From positions 1 to 64,000 of the forward strand of contig NZ_JABKKE010000008.1 of assembly GCF_013166575.1 (NCBI RefSeq): a DNA stretch of 64,000 nt, written 5' to 3'. Below the pieces are notes generated by a model. The model had not been told where the DNA came from. It worked only from the letters and a program-made list of their open reading frames with translations, and searched no databases. Made by a program: the position numbers and the translations under genes. Of this stretch, positions 9,500 through 18,700 are shown piece by piece. The stretch's first letter is position 1. Each line of letters starts with the position of its first letter. This stretch comes from Xylanibacter rodentium. Its GTDB lineage: Bacteria; Bacteroidota; Bacteroidia; Bacteroidales; Bacteroidaceae.

Positions 9500-12220
9500 A
9501 TGAAACATTTACTATTAGCTACACTCATTACCATTCCGTTTCCCGGCGAAAGTCGTGGAGACATTGCATGCGCACAACGCATACCTCATGCCTCGATGAT
9601 GATGCGTGGAGGCACTTACAACGCTACGCCCGTACCGTTCAGAACCGATACCGACATAAACCTGTGCAAAGTGCCGGAAGCCCCGATACTCTGGGGTTTG
9701 GATACGGCATGGGACAGCGAAGACAATGTGACTCGTGGCACCAACCATATCGGTACCGGCGTGATGCGCATAGGACGCGTATCGTTTCAGCCGAGCGACC
9801 TTGTCGATGACAACGGCAACCTGTCAGCGGCACAGCAGACGGCGTTGCAGTCGAGGCTAAACCATATAAGAATAAGCGGCGTGCGCGATGTCATTCTGAA
9901 CTGCGACCACGAAGCACTTAATTCTTCCAACTATTATGCCAAACCGGAAGAATGGTATAAAGTGATAAAAGCCAGTGTGAAGTATATCCGTACAAAAGGT
10001 TTCAACGTTATTACGGTATCACCGTTCAACGAGCCCGACTACACACCATGGGGCGAGGGAACCAAGGCGCATTTTCGCTCGATAGCCAAGAAGATAGCCG
10101 AAGATGCCGAGCTTCAGGGCATCAGAATATCTGCCGGAAACACTCTCAACTGTGACCAAGCTCTGTCATGGTACAACTATATGAAACCTTACGTGACAGA
10201 AGGCAATACCCACCAACTGGCAGGCGGATTTGATACATATGCCGCCTTCTGGCAGCAGGTTCGTGCCGACGGCAACCATGCAACGGCTGACGAACTTCAC
10301 AATGTAGGCGAAGCGTTTATCGGTGCCCACTACGGCATGCAGTCCGGAGTATGGTGGGGATGGGACGGTGCAGCACGCGGAAAATACTGCAAGGCCTCGT
10401 TTGCCGGCAAAGAAATAGGTTATGCGGAAAACCGGAGCGCATGGACGGCTGCCACCGTATACAAGTGCGGGGACGGACGTATAGATGCTTTTGTCGGATC
10501 ATCGGAACGACAGGCCACAACCTCGGCGTTCGACTTTACCGCTACCGACCGGCCGGTCTATTACGACGGTTACGGTCCTGTGTACAACTATACCATGACT
10601 ATACCCGGAGGAACAGGTTATCAGACAGGGCAGACCAATGCGGAGCGCCTGATACAGATAAACAAGGGCGAGGACGTGCCTTTGGATAACCTTGCCAACG
10701 GAACGTTTGTGATAATGAACAAGAACTCAGGCAAGTGCCTCGGATTCTACAATGGAGCCAAAGGCGAGGCCCTGAACATCACACAGATGGCATACAGTTC
10801 GTCGAGTGCCTCCACCCACCAGCAATGGATTGTAGAACCGGTGTCGGAAAGGGTTGGCGGTGACTACAGCTACTTCTTATTGCGCAACGTACGCAACACC
10901 GCACAGGTGATGGATGTGAAAGACTGGAGTACATCTGCCGGCGGAGAGATAATAGGTTACTCGGGCAGCGGAGGCACCAATGAGCAATGGTTTGCAGAAT
11001 ATGCCGGTGAGGGTAATTGGTATCTGCGTTCGCGGCACAGCGGATTATATCTTGAAATAAGGAACTCCTCAACCATCAGAAATGCCTATCTACAGCAGGC
11101 TGCCTTTACCGGAACTCCCAACCAACAGTGGCGCTTTATGCCCGTCAAAGCCCAACTGGAGTCTGACGCTCCTACGGCACCCAAGAACTTGAGAGCAACG
11201 CCACTGTCCGCATCAGTAAAACTGGAGTGGGATGCCAATGGCGAAACCGACATAGAGGCTTACTGCGTGCTACGGTCCGTGGCAGGAACGGAACTCACAA
11301 ACAGCGATTCGTGGGATATGATAGGACGCATGATTGCCGGAACGGAATTTGTAGACAACAGCGCCGTGGCAGGTGTGCAGTATGTATATAAATTAAAGGC
11401 TGTGGACAAGAGTCGCAATATGTCGGAAGCATCGGCAACCGTGACTGCGGGTCATGGCGGCAGCAGGCAAAAGACTGCACTTGTAGCACACTACGTCTTC
11501 GACGAATCGACAAACGACATTACCGAGAATGTATTTGATGCCGTCGTGGAAGGAACGCACACATACAATACGATTGAAAATCAAGAGAAAACCGGATGTA
11601 TCGCTCTTGGCGGAACAGCCTATCTTATGTTGCCGCCGGCAGCCACACACCATTCCGACATGACGGTGAGCACATGGGTCAATGTGACCGGCACAAGGAC
11701 CTGGCAACGTATTTTCGATTTCGGAAACAGTATGGATCAATATTTCTTCCTCACTCCCAACAATGGCTCAGGAATGAGCGTTGTCATGAAAAACGGAGGT
11801 GAGGAGCAACGATTGACAACTGCAACTCTTCAGGACGGATGGCACCACGTAGCTGTCACGCTGTCTCCGGATGCAGTGACATTGTATATCGACGGCGAAC
11901 AAGCCGCAACAACTGCTGACATAACAATACGTCCTATCGACTTCATGCCTGTGCGCTGCTATATCGGCCGCAGTCAGTTTGCCGCCGACCCGTTATTGAC
12001 GGGCAGCATCGCCGATTTGCGCATATACAACAGCGCGCTTACCCCGGCAGATATAAAGAACATTATGGACGGTGGGGAGCCTACAGCAATACATTCAGTA
12101 AAAGACAATTCCGCATCTGCACGACAGGACCGCACCTATACCATTGGCGGACAGGCCGTGAACAACGGCAAGCACACCAAAGGTGTATATATAATAAACG
12201 GTAAAAAAGTGATAGAATAG
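9500..12220 (+). CDS. Secreted multidomain glycosidase (GH30-like), ricin-type, FN3 and LamG domains
   Basis: A 906-residue exported protein. The signal peptide probably ends at DIACA (about residue 25). Residues 40-395 look like a (beta/alpha)8 glycosidase with VSPFNEPDY, placing the acid/base at Glu178. Glu271 in VGEAFIGAHYG is a plausible nucleophile. I lean to clan GH-A, family GH30-like, but the family is not certain. Residues 400-555 are a ricin-type beta-trefoil with repeated QQW (HQQWIVE, NEQWFAE, NQQWRFM). Residues 560-655 are a fibronectin type III domain and 660-865 a LamG/concanavalin-like domain (DGWHHVAVTLS, LYIDGEQ). The C-terminus (YTIGGQ, GVYIINGKKV) resembles the short tail seen on secreted Prevotella proteins. 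Confidence 0.78.
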   Translation: MKHLLLATLITIPFPGESRGDIACAQRIPHASMMMRGGTYNATPVPFRTDTDINLCKVPEAPILWGLDTAWDSEDNVTRGTNHIGTGVMRIGRVSFQPSDLVDDNGNLSAAQQTALQSRLNHIRISGVRDVILNCDHEALNSSNYYAKPEEWYKVIKASVKYIRTKGFNVITVSPFNEPDYTPWGEGTKAHFRSIAKKIAEDAELQGIRISAGNTLNCDQALSWYNYMKPYVTEGNTHQLAGGFDTYAAFWQQVRADGNHATADELHNVGEAFIGAHYGMQSGVWWGWDGAARGKYCKASFAGKEIGYAENRSAWTAATVYKCGDGRIDAFVGSSERQATTSAFDFTATDRPVYYDGYGPVYNYTMTIPGGTGYQTGQTNAERLIQINKGEDVPLDNLANGTFVIMNKNSGKCLGFYNGAKGEALNITQMAYSSSSASTHQQWIVEPVSERVGGDYSYFLLRNVRNTAQVMDVKDWSTSAGGEIIGYSGSGGTNEQWFAEYAGEGNWYLRSRHSGLYLEIRNSSTIRNAYLQQAAFTGTPNQQWRFMPVKAQLESDAPTAPKNLRATPLSASVKLEWDANGETDIEAYCVLRSVAGTELTNSDSWDMIGRMIAGTEFVDNSAVAGVQYVYKLKAVDKSRNMSEASATVTAGHGGSRQKTALVAHYVFDESTNDITENVFDAVVEGTHTYNTIENQEKTGCIALGGTAYLMLPPAATHHSDMTVSTWVNVTGTRTWQRIFDFGNSMDQYFFLTPNNGSGMSVVMKNGGEEQRLTTATLQDGWHHVAVTLSPDAVTLYIDGEQAATTADITIRPIDFMPVRCYIGRSQFAADPLLTGSIADLRIYNSALTPADIKNIMDGGEPTAIHSVKDNSASARQDRTYTIGGQAVNNGKHTKGVYIINGKKVIE

Positions 12221-12269
12221 AGACACTACCTATCAGCAATACATTGCGGACCATTACCTAATTATTACA

Positions 12270-12333
12270 AAGAAATTACGGAATCACACAGATTATTCCC
12301 CATTGGGAAATACATGTAATTCCGTAATTTCTT
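12270..12333. terminator. Nested inverted repeat between convergent genes, probable bidirectional terminator
   Basis: AAGAAATTACGGAAT (12270-12284) pairs perfectly with ATTCCGTAATTTCTT (12319-12333). Inside the loop TTCCC-CATT-GGGAA forms a second small hairpin. It lies between the ends of the glycosidase and flotillin genes. There is no strong T-run, so a mobile miniature repeat is also possible. Confidence 0.55.
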
Positions 12334-12346
12334 ATATAGACCTTTC

Positions 12347-14005
12347 TTATTTCTTCTCCTCGTTCTTGCCTTCCTTGTCTTCAGGCTTGATGATGTTCTT
12401 CACCGTCTCTCCAATGGGCAGCTTGTCGAGCACGCCGAGACTTGGTGCCACGGTTTTGACAAGGTTGTTGAGGAAGTTGCCGGTTGTGCTCTGTCCACTG
12501 TCGAATACAGTAACATTGCCCAACTGTATCTTCTCGAACGCCTTTACCTGCTCTCCGGCAATCTGCTTCCACTGGTCCACCATCTTGTATTGGATGGCTA
12601 TCGACGGGTTGAGCTCGGCAGCCTTAACCATTGCCTCAAATCCCTCGGCCTCGGCCAACAACGACATTTTCTTACCCTCGGCCTCGGCCTCCAGTTTCAT
12701 ACGTATGGCCTTGGCCTCGGCCTCAGCCTGGGCCAGAGTGGCCTTTGCACGGGCGTCGGCCTCGCGCGTCACTTTCTCGGCTACGGCATCAGCCTGAAGA
12801 ATGGCCTCCTGCTTGGCTATCTCGGCAGGCACAATCTTCTCGGCCTTCAACGATGACTCCACCTTGCGTGCCTTGGCTTCTTCAACCTCTTTCTGGGCCT
12901 GCTCCCGGGCTGTCTGGATAGCAGCCTCCGAACGTGCTGCGGCCTCTCCTGCCTCACGGTCGGCATTGGCTTGTGTCACCTGCAACTCGGCATCAGAACG
13001 GGCAATGTCCTTCTGTGCCTCGTTACGTCCTACGGCTGCCTTTTTGGCGGCATCGGCCTTCTTTATCTCCATGTCGGAGTTAAGTTCGGCCACACGGCTT
13101 TCCTTGTCGGTGTTGGCTTTCTCTATATTGATATTCTTCTCGGCCTCAGCCTTGGCTACCTGAGCCTCTTTCTCGGCATTGGCCTGGGCCACCTGAGAGA
13201 TACGGTCACGGTCGGCCTGAGCCACCGAAATCTCCTGATCCTTGAGAGTCTCGGCAATGGCAATCTCCTGCTCTTTTTTAGTAGCGGCGATGGCCACTTC
13301 CTGGTCCTTGCGTGTCTCGGCCACCTTGGTCTCACGTTCACGTATCTGATTCGCTATCTTTATGGCACCCAGTTTCTCCTGCTCCTCAATGTTGGCCTGA
13401 GCCTCGTTCTGAGCTTTGCTCTCGGCCTCCTTACCTAAGTTTACGATATAGTTGGCGGCATCGCGGATGTCACTGATGTTGATGTTCATCAGATAGAGAC
13501 CGAACTTGCTTAATTCGGTATCGATGTTGTCCTTGACTTTCGAGAGGAACTTGTCTCGGTCCGAGTTGAGTTCCTCAATTGTCATGTCGGCAATCACCAG
13601 ACGCATCTGTCCGTAAACCACATCTGTGATGAGGTTCTGCTTGTCCTCGAATCCGAGCCCTAGCATACGCTCTGCAGCGTTCTGCATAACGGCCGGATCG
13701 GTTGATATCGCCACAGTGATAGTTGTGGGCACGTCTACGCGTATGTTCTGCGCCGAAATGGCTCCGGTCAGCTTGCAGTCTATCTGCATCGGTTTCATCG
13801 ACAGAAACTCGTAACCTTGGACTATAGGCCATACAAAGGCTGCTCCTCCGTGAAACAGCTTGGCTGATTTCACACCACCGGTCTTTCCGTATACAACCAG
13901 TACCTCATCACTCTTGCACTTACGATAGCGCGAAAGAATACCCACAATAGTGAGCACTACAACGGCCACACCTATTGCAGCCATTATAAAAAAACTTTGA
14001 TCCAT
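12347..14005 (-). CDS. Flotillin-like SPFH domain protein
   Basis: A membrane-microdomain scaffold protein, 552 residues. An N-terminal membrane segment (about 7-26) is followed by an SPFH/band 7 domain (about 30-210; GFEDKQNLITDVVYGQMRLVIADMT). A long Ala/Glu-rich coiled coil (about 215-470) has many KEQEIA, KDQEIA and AEAEAKA repeats. The C-terminal region (VKAFEKIQLGNVTVFDSG) is typical of flotillins. It belongs to the FloT/YuaG type that pairs with NfeD. The NfeD-like gene lies 31 bp upstream with a clear promoter, so the two form an operon. Confidence 0.9.
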   Translation of the reverse strand: MDQSFFIMAAIGVAVVVLTIVGILSRYRKCKSDEVLVVYGKTGGVKSAKLFHGGAAFVWPIVQGYEFLSMKPMQIDCKLTGAISAQNIRVDVPTTITVAISTDPAVMQNAAERMLGLGFEDKQNLITDVVYGQMRLVIADMTIEELNSDRDKFLSKVKDNIDTELSKFGLYLMNINISDIRDAANYIVNLGKEAESKAQNEAQANIEEQEKLGAIKIANQIRERETKVAETRKDQEVAIAATKKEQEIAIAETLKDQEISVAQADRDRISQVAQANAEKEAQVAKAEAEKNINIEKANTDKESRVAELNSDMEIKKADAAKKAAVGRNEAQKDIARSDAELQVTQANADREAGEAAARSEAAIQTAREQAQKEVEEAKARKVESSLKAEKIVPAEIAKQEAILQADAVAEKVTREADARAKATLAQAEAEAKAIRMKLEAEAEGKKMSLLAEAEGFEAMVKAAELNPSIAIQYKMVDQWKQIAGEQVKAFEKIQLGNVTVFDSGQSTTGNFLNNLVKTVAPSLGVLDKLPIGETVKNIIKPEDKEGKNEEKK

Positions 14006-14036
14006 AATTATTAACTTGATTGGTTAGTAAAAAAAG

Positions 14037-14555
14037 TCACTTCACATAATATTTGTTGTCTTCATGGCGTACCACGGTGATTCTCTCACCGGTCTTGTAG
14101 CCGCAATATTGAGACTCAGACACTACGTCGAGTTCACGTATGGCACCGTTATGTGTTATCTGGATGATGTAACGCCCGTCGCCCATATTGTTGTATACCG
14201 TCCCGTAACGGCCTACCAAGGCTTTGGGGTCCTCGGTCTGCGTCTCTTTCTGCAACCGCAAAACCAGCACATACATCCTCCACAAGACAAAAACAAACAC
14301 CAAGCCTGTCACCACCGCCACAAGAATGTTCTTCAACGTTGCCTCGCCGCCTCGGAGAACCATCATCCATCCGAAGCCTATCCCGAAATGAACAAGCCCC
14401 TTGAATGACACTAGACTGCTTACATCGGTATCTGCCGTGGCATCACCGTCTATGTCCACATCTATATCACCAAAGAATATGGACAATATGAACTGGACAA
14501 CGAATACACCCGTTGAAACAATGGCTATAAGCCAGAATACTTGCGACTGTTCCAT
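14037..14555 (-). CDS. NfeD-like membrane protein with C-terminal OB fold
   Basis: 172 residues. An N-terminal segment (8-28) is membrane-spanning and is followed by a short acidic loop (DIDVDIDGDATADTD) and further hydrophobic helices (about 50-98). A C-terminal OB-like domain contains LVGRYGTVYNNMGDG and ITHNGAIRELDVVSE. NfeD proteins partner flotillins, and the flotillin gene follows directly, which supports the call. The acidic DIDVDIDGD stretch is common in this family. Confidence 0.85.
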   Translation of the reverse strand: MEQSQVFWLIAIVSTGVFVVQFILSIFFGDIDVDIDGDATADTDVSSLVSFKGLVHFGIGFGWMMVLRGGEATLKNILVAVVTGLVFVFVLWRMYVLVLRLQKETQTEDPKALVGRYGTVYNNMGDGRYIIQITHNGAIRELDVVSESQYCGYKTGERITVVRHEDNKYYVK

Positions 14556-14577
14556 GATTTATCATTGATTGTTTCCA

Positions 14578-14609
14578 CAAAAGTAAAGAAAAGAATTAAT
14601 ATATACAAC
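14578..14609 (-). promoter_or_regulatory. Promoter of the NfeD-flotillin operon
   Basis: On the minus strand GTTG (14609-14606), a 20-bp spacer and TACTTTTG (14585-14578) fit the Bacteroidales consensus. Confidence 0.7.
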
Positions 14610-14681
14610 TTTTTACTGACATTTTTGTATTAAAATACGGGAAAAACTAACGAAATGCCACTTATATATGCCCTTTAACAA

Positions 14682-14727
14682 GAAAAAAGCCCCATAATCC
14701 CGCAGTATGGGCCACGAGATTATGGAG
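14682..14727 (-). terminator. Intrinsic terminator after korB
   Basis: On the minus strand CTCCATAATCTCG (14727-14715) pairs with CGGGATTATGGGG (14702-14690), and CTTTTTTC follows. It lies 30 nt beyond the korB stop codon and upstream of the NfeD promoter. Confidence 0.75.
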
Positions 14728-14756
14728 TAAAGTCGGTTTTGTATATCAAGCAAATT

Positions 14757-15821
14757 TCATTTCACTTCCCACGTATCGTTTGTCATGAGAAGTTCCTCAA
14801 AGCAGTGGTACTTTTTCATCTGCTTTACTTCTTCTATCTGTGCTGTGACGGCATCGTCGTAGGTAGGCGCATCAACATCGCGTATAACTCCGAGAGCTAC
14901 AGGAAAACCTTTCTCCGGGTCCATCATTGCCAGTTTGAGCTGAAGCGTATTGTCCTCGGCATGGGCGTCGTGTACAAGCACGTCGTCCATAGTATAACCG
15001 TCCTTGCCTATCTCGACCACTTTCAGACCGAAACCCTGCTGGACAAGACCGTACTCATTGTTCTCACCGAACACGAGCGGCTCACCGTGACGCACGTAAA
15101 TGGCATTCTTCTTGCGCCCGTCCTTTGTATATACAGATTCATAACATCCATTGTTGAAGATGACACAGTTCTGCAATATCTCACATACCGAAGCTCCCTT
15201 GTGCCGGTATGCCGCTTTGAGCACGTCTACCGTTGCGGGGGCATCAGTGGCCACGGCACGTGCAAAGAAGTGGCCACGCGCACCGAAACAAAGTTCGGCC
15301 GGACAAAACGGGTCCTCGACAGTGCCGTAAGGGCTCGACTTCGATACGAACCCGCGCGGACTCGTAGGCGAATACTGTCCCTTGGTGAGTCCATAGATGC
15401 GGTTGTTGAGCAGAATCATGTTAAGGTCGATATTGCGACGCATGGCATGTATGAAGTGGTTGCCGCCAATGGCAAGTCCGTCTCCGTCTCCACTTATCTG
15501 CCACACGGTAAGATCGGGATTGGCAACCTTTACGCCTGTGGCTATCGCAGCTGCACGACCATGTATGGTCTGCATGGCGTATGTATTGACGTAATATGGC
15601 AGACGGCTTGAGCATCCGATTCCCGAAATGACAGCCATGTTGTGCGGAGCCACACCAACTTCTGCCATCGCTTTGTGGAGCGATGCCAGGAAGAAATGGT
15701 CACCACAGCCCGGACACCAACGGGGCTGGCCTTTTTTATAGTCGGATACGGAGAAGCTTTCCTCGGTCACTGCTACAGGAGACGTGCCGGCAGGTATATT
15801 GTTGATGTTATTTGTTTCCAT
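14757..15821 (-). CDS. korB: 2-oxoacid:ferredoxin oxidoreductase subunit beta
   Basis: Thiamine diphosphate-binding subunit of a 2-oxoacid (probably 2-oxoglutarate):ferredoxin oxidoreductase, which makes acyl-CoA and CO2 with reduction of ferredoxin. 354 residues. PRWCPGCGDHFFL (about 33-45) and the ThDP/Mg motif SGDGDGLAIGGNH (about 117-129) are present. NNRIYGLTKGQYSPTSPRG follows as the conserved substrate/ThDP region. Its partner korA ends about 690 bp upstream; normally the two genes abut, but here a broken transposase lies between them. Confidence 0.92.
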   Translation of the reverse strand: METNNINNIPAGTSPVAVTEESFSVSDYKKGQPRWCPGCGDHFFLASLHKAMAEVGVAPHNMAVISGIGCSSRLPYYVNTYAMQTIHGRAAAIATGVKVANPDLTVWQISGDGDGLAIGGNHFIHAMRRNIDLNMILLNNRIYGLTKGQYSPTSPRGFVSKSSPYGTVEDPFCPAELCFGARGHFFARAVATDAPATVDVLKAAYRHKGASVCEILQNCVIFNNGCYESVYTKDGRKKNAIYVRHGEPLVFGENNEYGLVQQGFGLKVVEIGKDGYTMDDVLVHDAHAEDNTLQLKLAMMDPEKGFPVALGVIRDVDAPTYDDAVTAQIEEVKQMKKYHCFEELLMTNDTWEVK

Positions 15822-15858
15822 AACTATCTTGCTTTTTTATTATTTAAATTTACCAGTA

Positions 15859-16440
15859 TTATTTACTTGTAGGGACATATTCTTGTATTTGTCCGTTCTC
15901 ACAATTCTTGATAATCATATTTATGTCATCAGCATCGGCATCACATTTCATATTCAGTTTATCCTTGTTCCATCTCTCAGGATTCAGATATATGTATTCA
16001 TTTATCTTGTCGTATGATTTCTGATTCCGAACGATATGATCATAATATCTGTTTTGCCATAACTGTCCGTCAAATCGAGGCCAACCTTTTTCCTTTACGC
16101 CATGAATATATTCTACTGTCGTACGGCTTTTCAGGTAACGCATCATTTGAGGCAGTCCCATTCCGCCATCTGCCATTATACAAATCAGACAGTGCAAGTG
16201 ATTAGGCATTATTACCATGCTTGTAAGTTCTGCATACTGATTGTTTGAGAACATAACGTCAAGAACATTACGCACCATCAGTCCTGCAGCATTAAGTTCC
16301 ATTTATCCATCTTTCACACATCCAAACAAATCATCTCTGTTTTTCGTCACTATCGTAACAAAATAACATCCCGGTTTTGAGTAGTCATATCCTTTTAATC
16401 TGATACTCTTACGCTGCGGATTAACGTCAGATTGATTCAT
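15859..16440 (-). pseudogene. REP-associated tyrosine transposase (Y1/RAYT), interrupted by an in-frame stop
   Basis: Reading from an ATG at 16440, the first 45 codons (MNQSDVNPQRKSIRLKGYDY... CYFVTIVTKNRDDLFG) match the usual RAYT N-terminus. A TAA at 16305-16303 then interrupts the frame. The very next codon is ATG, and the same frame continues for 147 codons to 15859, carrying the HUH metal motif VIMPNHLHCLICI, the catalytic-Tyr region LWQNRYYDHIVRN, and YIYLNPERW. The intact length would be about 193 residues, normal for the family. The last ten codons (GQIQEYVPTSK) are encoded by the REP sequence itself. By family knowledge such enzymes move REP/REPIN hairpins. It is probably inactive; translation restart at 16302 would give a protein lacking its first beta strand. 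Confidence 0.88.
15865..15896 (+). repeat. REP copy A, overlapping the 3' end of the RAYT
   Basis: ACTTGTAGGGACATATTC followed by TTGTATTTGTCCGT. It is the inverted partner of copy B (16456-16487), matching 30 of 32 positions after reverse complementing. It encodes the last residues and stop region of the transposase frame. Confidence 0.8.
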
Positions 16441-16455
16441 TTATGATATAGTGTT

Positions 16456-16487
16456 ACGGACAGATACAAGAATTTGTCCCTACAAGT
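16456..16487 (-). repeat. REP copy B, upstream of the RAYT
   Basis: On the minus strand it reads ACTTGTAGGGACAAATTC then TTGTATCTGTCCGT. It begins 15 bp upstream of the transposase start codon and 20 bp beyond the korA stop codon. With copy A it brackets the whole element. Confidence 0.8.
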
Positions 16488-16507
16488 TCTTAGTAACTGA
16501 TTCTACA

Positions 16508-18358
16508 CTACTTCTTGGCTAACGAGGCCAGCGCCTTCACCAGTTCGCTCACCACGAACGGCTGTCCCTTAACCTCATTGTACTGTTCGGGCACAAAACC
16601 GTCAACGTTGGCGCGCAACCACGCAGCCAACTGACCGAGGTTCTGCTCAGCCACCACCACCTTGCGGTATCTGCGGAGCACCTCAACTGTGTTTCTTGGC
16701 AACGGATTGATATACTTGAATTGCGCCAACGCAACCTTGTGACCGTCGGCACGAAGTTCTTCCATGGCCGAATAAAGATGACCATAAGTGCTGCCGAATC
16801 CCACTATAAGCAGGTCGGCATCGTCACGGTCGCCGTCTACTTCAAGGTCAGGAACCGGAATACGAGCCACCTTGTCTGCACGCAGACGGCACATGATGTC
16901 ATGATTTTCAGGATTGGTGCTGATGGCGCCCGTACGGCCGTCCTTTTCCAGTCCGCCGAGGATATGAGTATAACCCTCCTGTCCCGGCACAGCCCAATAG
17001 CGGGCGCCCGTCTCAGGGTCACGCTCATAAGGCGTGTAGTTGCCTTTCTGCTCCTCCACGACACGATGCGGACGTATGGCGGGCAGTTCCTCCATCATTG
17101 GCAACCGCCATGCCGCCGAGCCATTGGCAATGAAAGCATCGGTGAGCAGAATTACCGGTGTGAGATGCTCTACGGCAATCTTTGCGGCCGAATACACAGC
17201 ATCAAAACAGTCGGTAGGACTCGTGGCGGCTATCACCGGGATGGGACTCTCGCCATTACGGCCATAAAGAGCCTGCAGCAGGTCGGTCTGTTCGCTTTTG
17301 GTAGGCAGACCCGTAGACGGACCGCCGCGCTGCACGTCGATTATGACCAGCGGAAGTTCGTCGATGACAGCCAGGTTGATAGCCTCAGACTTCAGACAGA
17401 TGCCCGGACCCGATGTCGACGTGGCGGCCAACGCTCCGGCAAACGATGCTCCGATGGCACTGGCACAGCCCGATATCTCGTCCTCACACTGCACTGTCTT
17501 TACACCGCACGACTTGTGCTTGGCCAGCTCGTGAAGTATGTCAGTGGCCGGAGTAATGGGATAAGAACCGAGGAAAAGCTGCATGCCCGCCTTCTCGGCA
17601 GCGGCAATCAGTCCGTAGGCAGTGGCCTTGTTGCCCGTGATATCCATATATCGGCCGGGCACTTTATCCTTCGACTCTATACGATAGGTTGCAGGTACAC
17701 CGGCATGCACGTTATGACCATAGTCATATCCGGCCTGAACAACCTTGATATTGTTCTCGGCTATCTGAGGCTTCTTGGCAAATTTATCACGCAGATAGTT
17801 GTTGACAAGCTCAAGGTCGCGGTTGAACAGCCAGCACACCAGTCCCAAAGCAAACATATTTCGGCACTTCAGAACCGACTTGTTGTCCATTCCCGAGCCG
17901 GCCAGACAGTCCTTGACCATAGTTGTGAGCGGACAAGCCACCACACGGTCAAGATCGATGCCCATCTCGCCGAGATAGTCGTCAGTGCCGAACTGTGCCT
18001 TCTCCAAGTCTTTTGCCCCGAAACTGTCGGTGTCGATGATTATCGTGGCCTGCGGCTTGGCAAACCTGTATTGTGTCTTCAGCGCCGCGGCATTCATCGC
18101 CACAAGCACATCACATAGATCACCCGGCGTATAGACGCGACCCGCACCGATATGCACCTGGAATCCAGACACACCCGTAAGCGAACCTTGCGGGGCGCGT
18201 ATGTCCGCCGGATAGTCCGGAAACGTGGATATGCCGTTGCCCACGGTGGCCGACACCGTGGAAAAGATGTTACCGGCCAACTGCATTCCGTCGCCGGAAT
18301 CGCCGGAGAAGCGAACCACAACCTGGTCAAGCTCCTTCACTTCCAATTTTTCTGCCAT
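16508..18358 (-). CDS. korA: 2-oxoacid:ferredoxin oxidoreductase subunit alpha (gamma-alpha fusion)
   Basis: 616 residues, partner of KorB. Residues 1-195 form the gamma-type domain (VVVRFSGDSGDGMQLAG, TFPDYPADIRAPQG). Residues 210-600 are the alpha pyrimidine-binding domain (FLGSYPITPATDILHELA, QCEDEISGCASAIGASFAGA, TSTSGPGICLKSEA). The fused arrangement is normal for 2-oxoglutarate-type enzymes. The substrate assignment rests on family resemblance only. The promoter is not clear: upstream I see a TGCGTAACGCA palindrome at 18401-18411 but no convincing TAnnTTTG. Confidence 0.92.
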   Translation of the reverse strand: MAEKLEVKELDQVVVRFSGDSGDGMQLAGNIFSTVSATVGNGISTFPDYPADIRAPQGSLTGVSGFQVHIGAGRVYTPGDLCDVLVAMNAAALKTQYRFAKPQATIIIDTDSFGAKDLEKAQFGTDDYLGEMGIDLDRVVACPLTTMVKDCLAGSGMDNKSVLKCRNMFALGLVCWLFNRDLELVNNYLRDKFAKKPQIAENNIKVVQAGYDYGHNVHAGVPATYRIESKDKVPGRYMDITGNKATAYGLIAAAEKAGMQLFLGSYPITPATDILHELAKHKSCGVKTVQCEDEISGCASAIGASFAGALAATSTSGPGICLKSEAINLAVIDELPLVIIDVQRGGPSTGLPTKSEQTDLLQALYGRNGESPIPVIAATSPTDCFDAVYSAAKIAVEHLTPVILLTDAFIANGSAAWRLPMMEELPAIRPHRVVEEQKGNYTPYERDPETGARYWAVPGQEGYTHILGGLEKDGRTGAISTNPENHDIMCRLRADKVARIPVPDLEVDGDRDDADLLIVGFGSTYGHLYSAMEELRADGHKVALAQFKYINPLPRNTVEVLRRYRKVVVAEQNLGQLAAWLRANVDGFVPEQYNEVKGQPFVVSELVKALASLAKK

Positions 18359-18700
18359 ATTCTACAAATATTGTAATTTGATTTTTTACACCATCGAACA
18401 TGCGTAACGCACATTTGCCAACCTAAACGAGACATAGATATAAAAGTCCGTCCGGGAATACCTCAGGCGTTACGGACTGCAAATCTCGCAAAATTTATTG
18501 AAATAACAAAATGTTTTGCAACAAAATAGAACTTTGGACAAATATCCGCATCATGCACCGTTTGATTACAATTCGTAATTATTTCAACTATAAATGCGCT
18601 ATTATGAAATGTGAATCCATCCCCGACAGCCCAACATTTTAGGCAAAGACATATCCGCATGCGTCAGAAACGGAGCATGAAAAATGCGGATATTACGTCA
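18359..18700. other. Gap of 342 bp between the patatin gene and korA
   Basis: No credible gene. It holds an inverted repeat ATCCGCAT (18653-18660) / ATGCGGAT (18684-18691), just beyond the patatin gene stop codon. A further direct copy, ATATCCGCAT, is at 18542. A terminator-like hairpin is at 18446-18478 and a TGCGTAACGCA palindrome at 18401-18411. The middle is AT-rich. Confidence 0.5.
18440..18478 (-). terminator. Terminator-like hairpin upstream of korA
   Basis: On the minus strand AGTCCGT (18478-18472) pairs with ACGGACT (18452-18446), followed by TTTATAT. It would end transcripts coming from the patatin/dusB side before korA. Confidence 0.5.

Noticed and set aside
16721..18118. 465-codon open frame antisense to korA
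   Set aside because: Shadow of korA; no start signals or domain resemblance.
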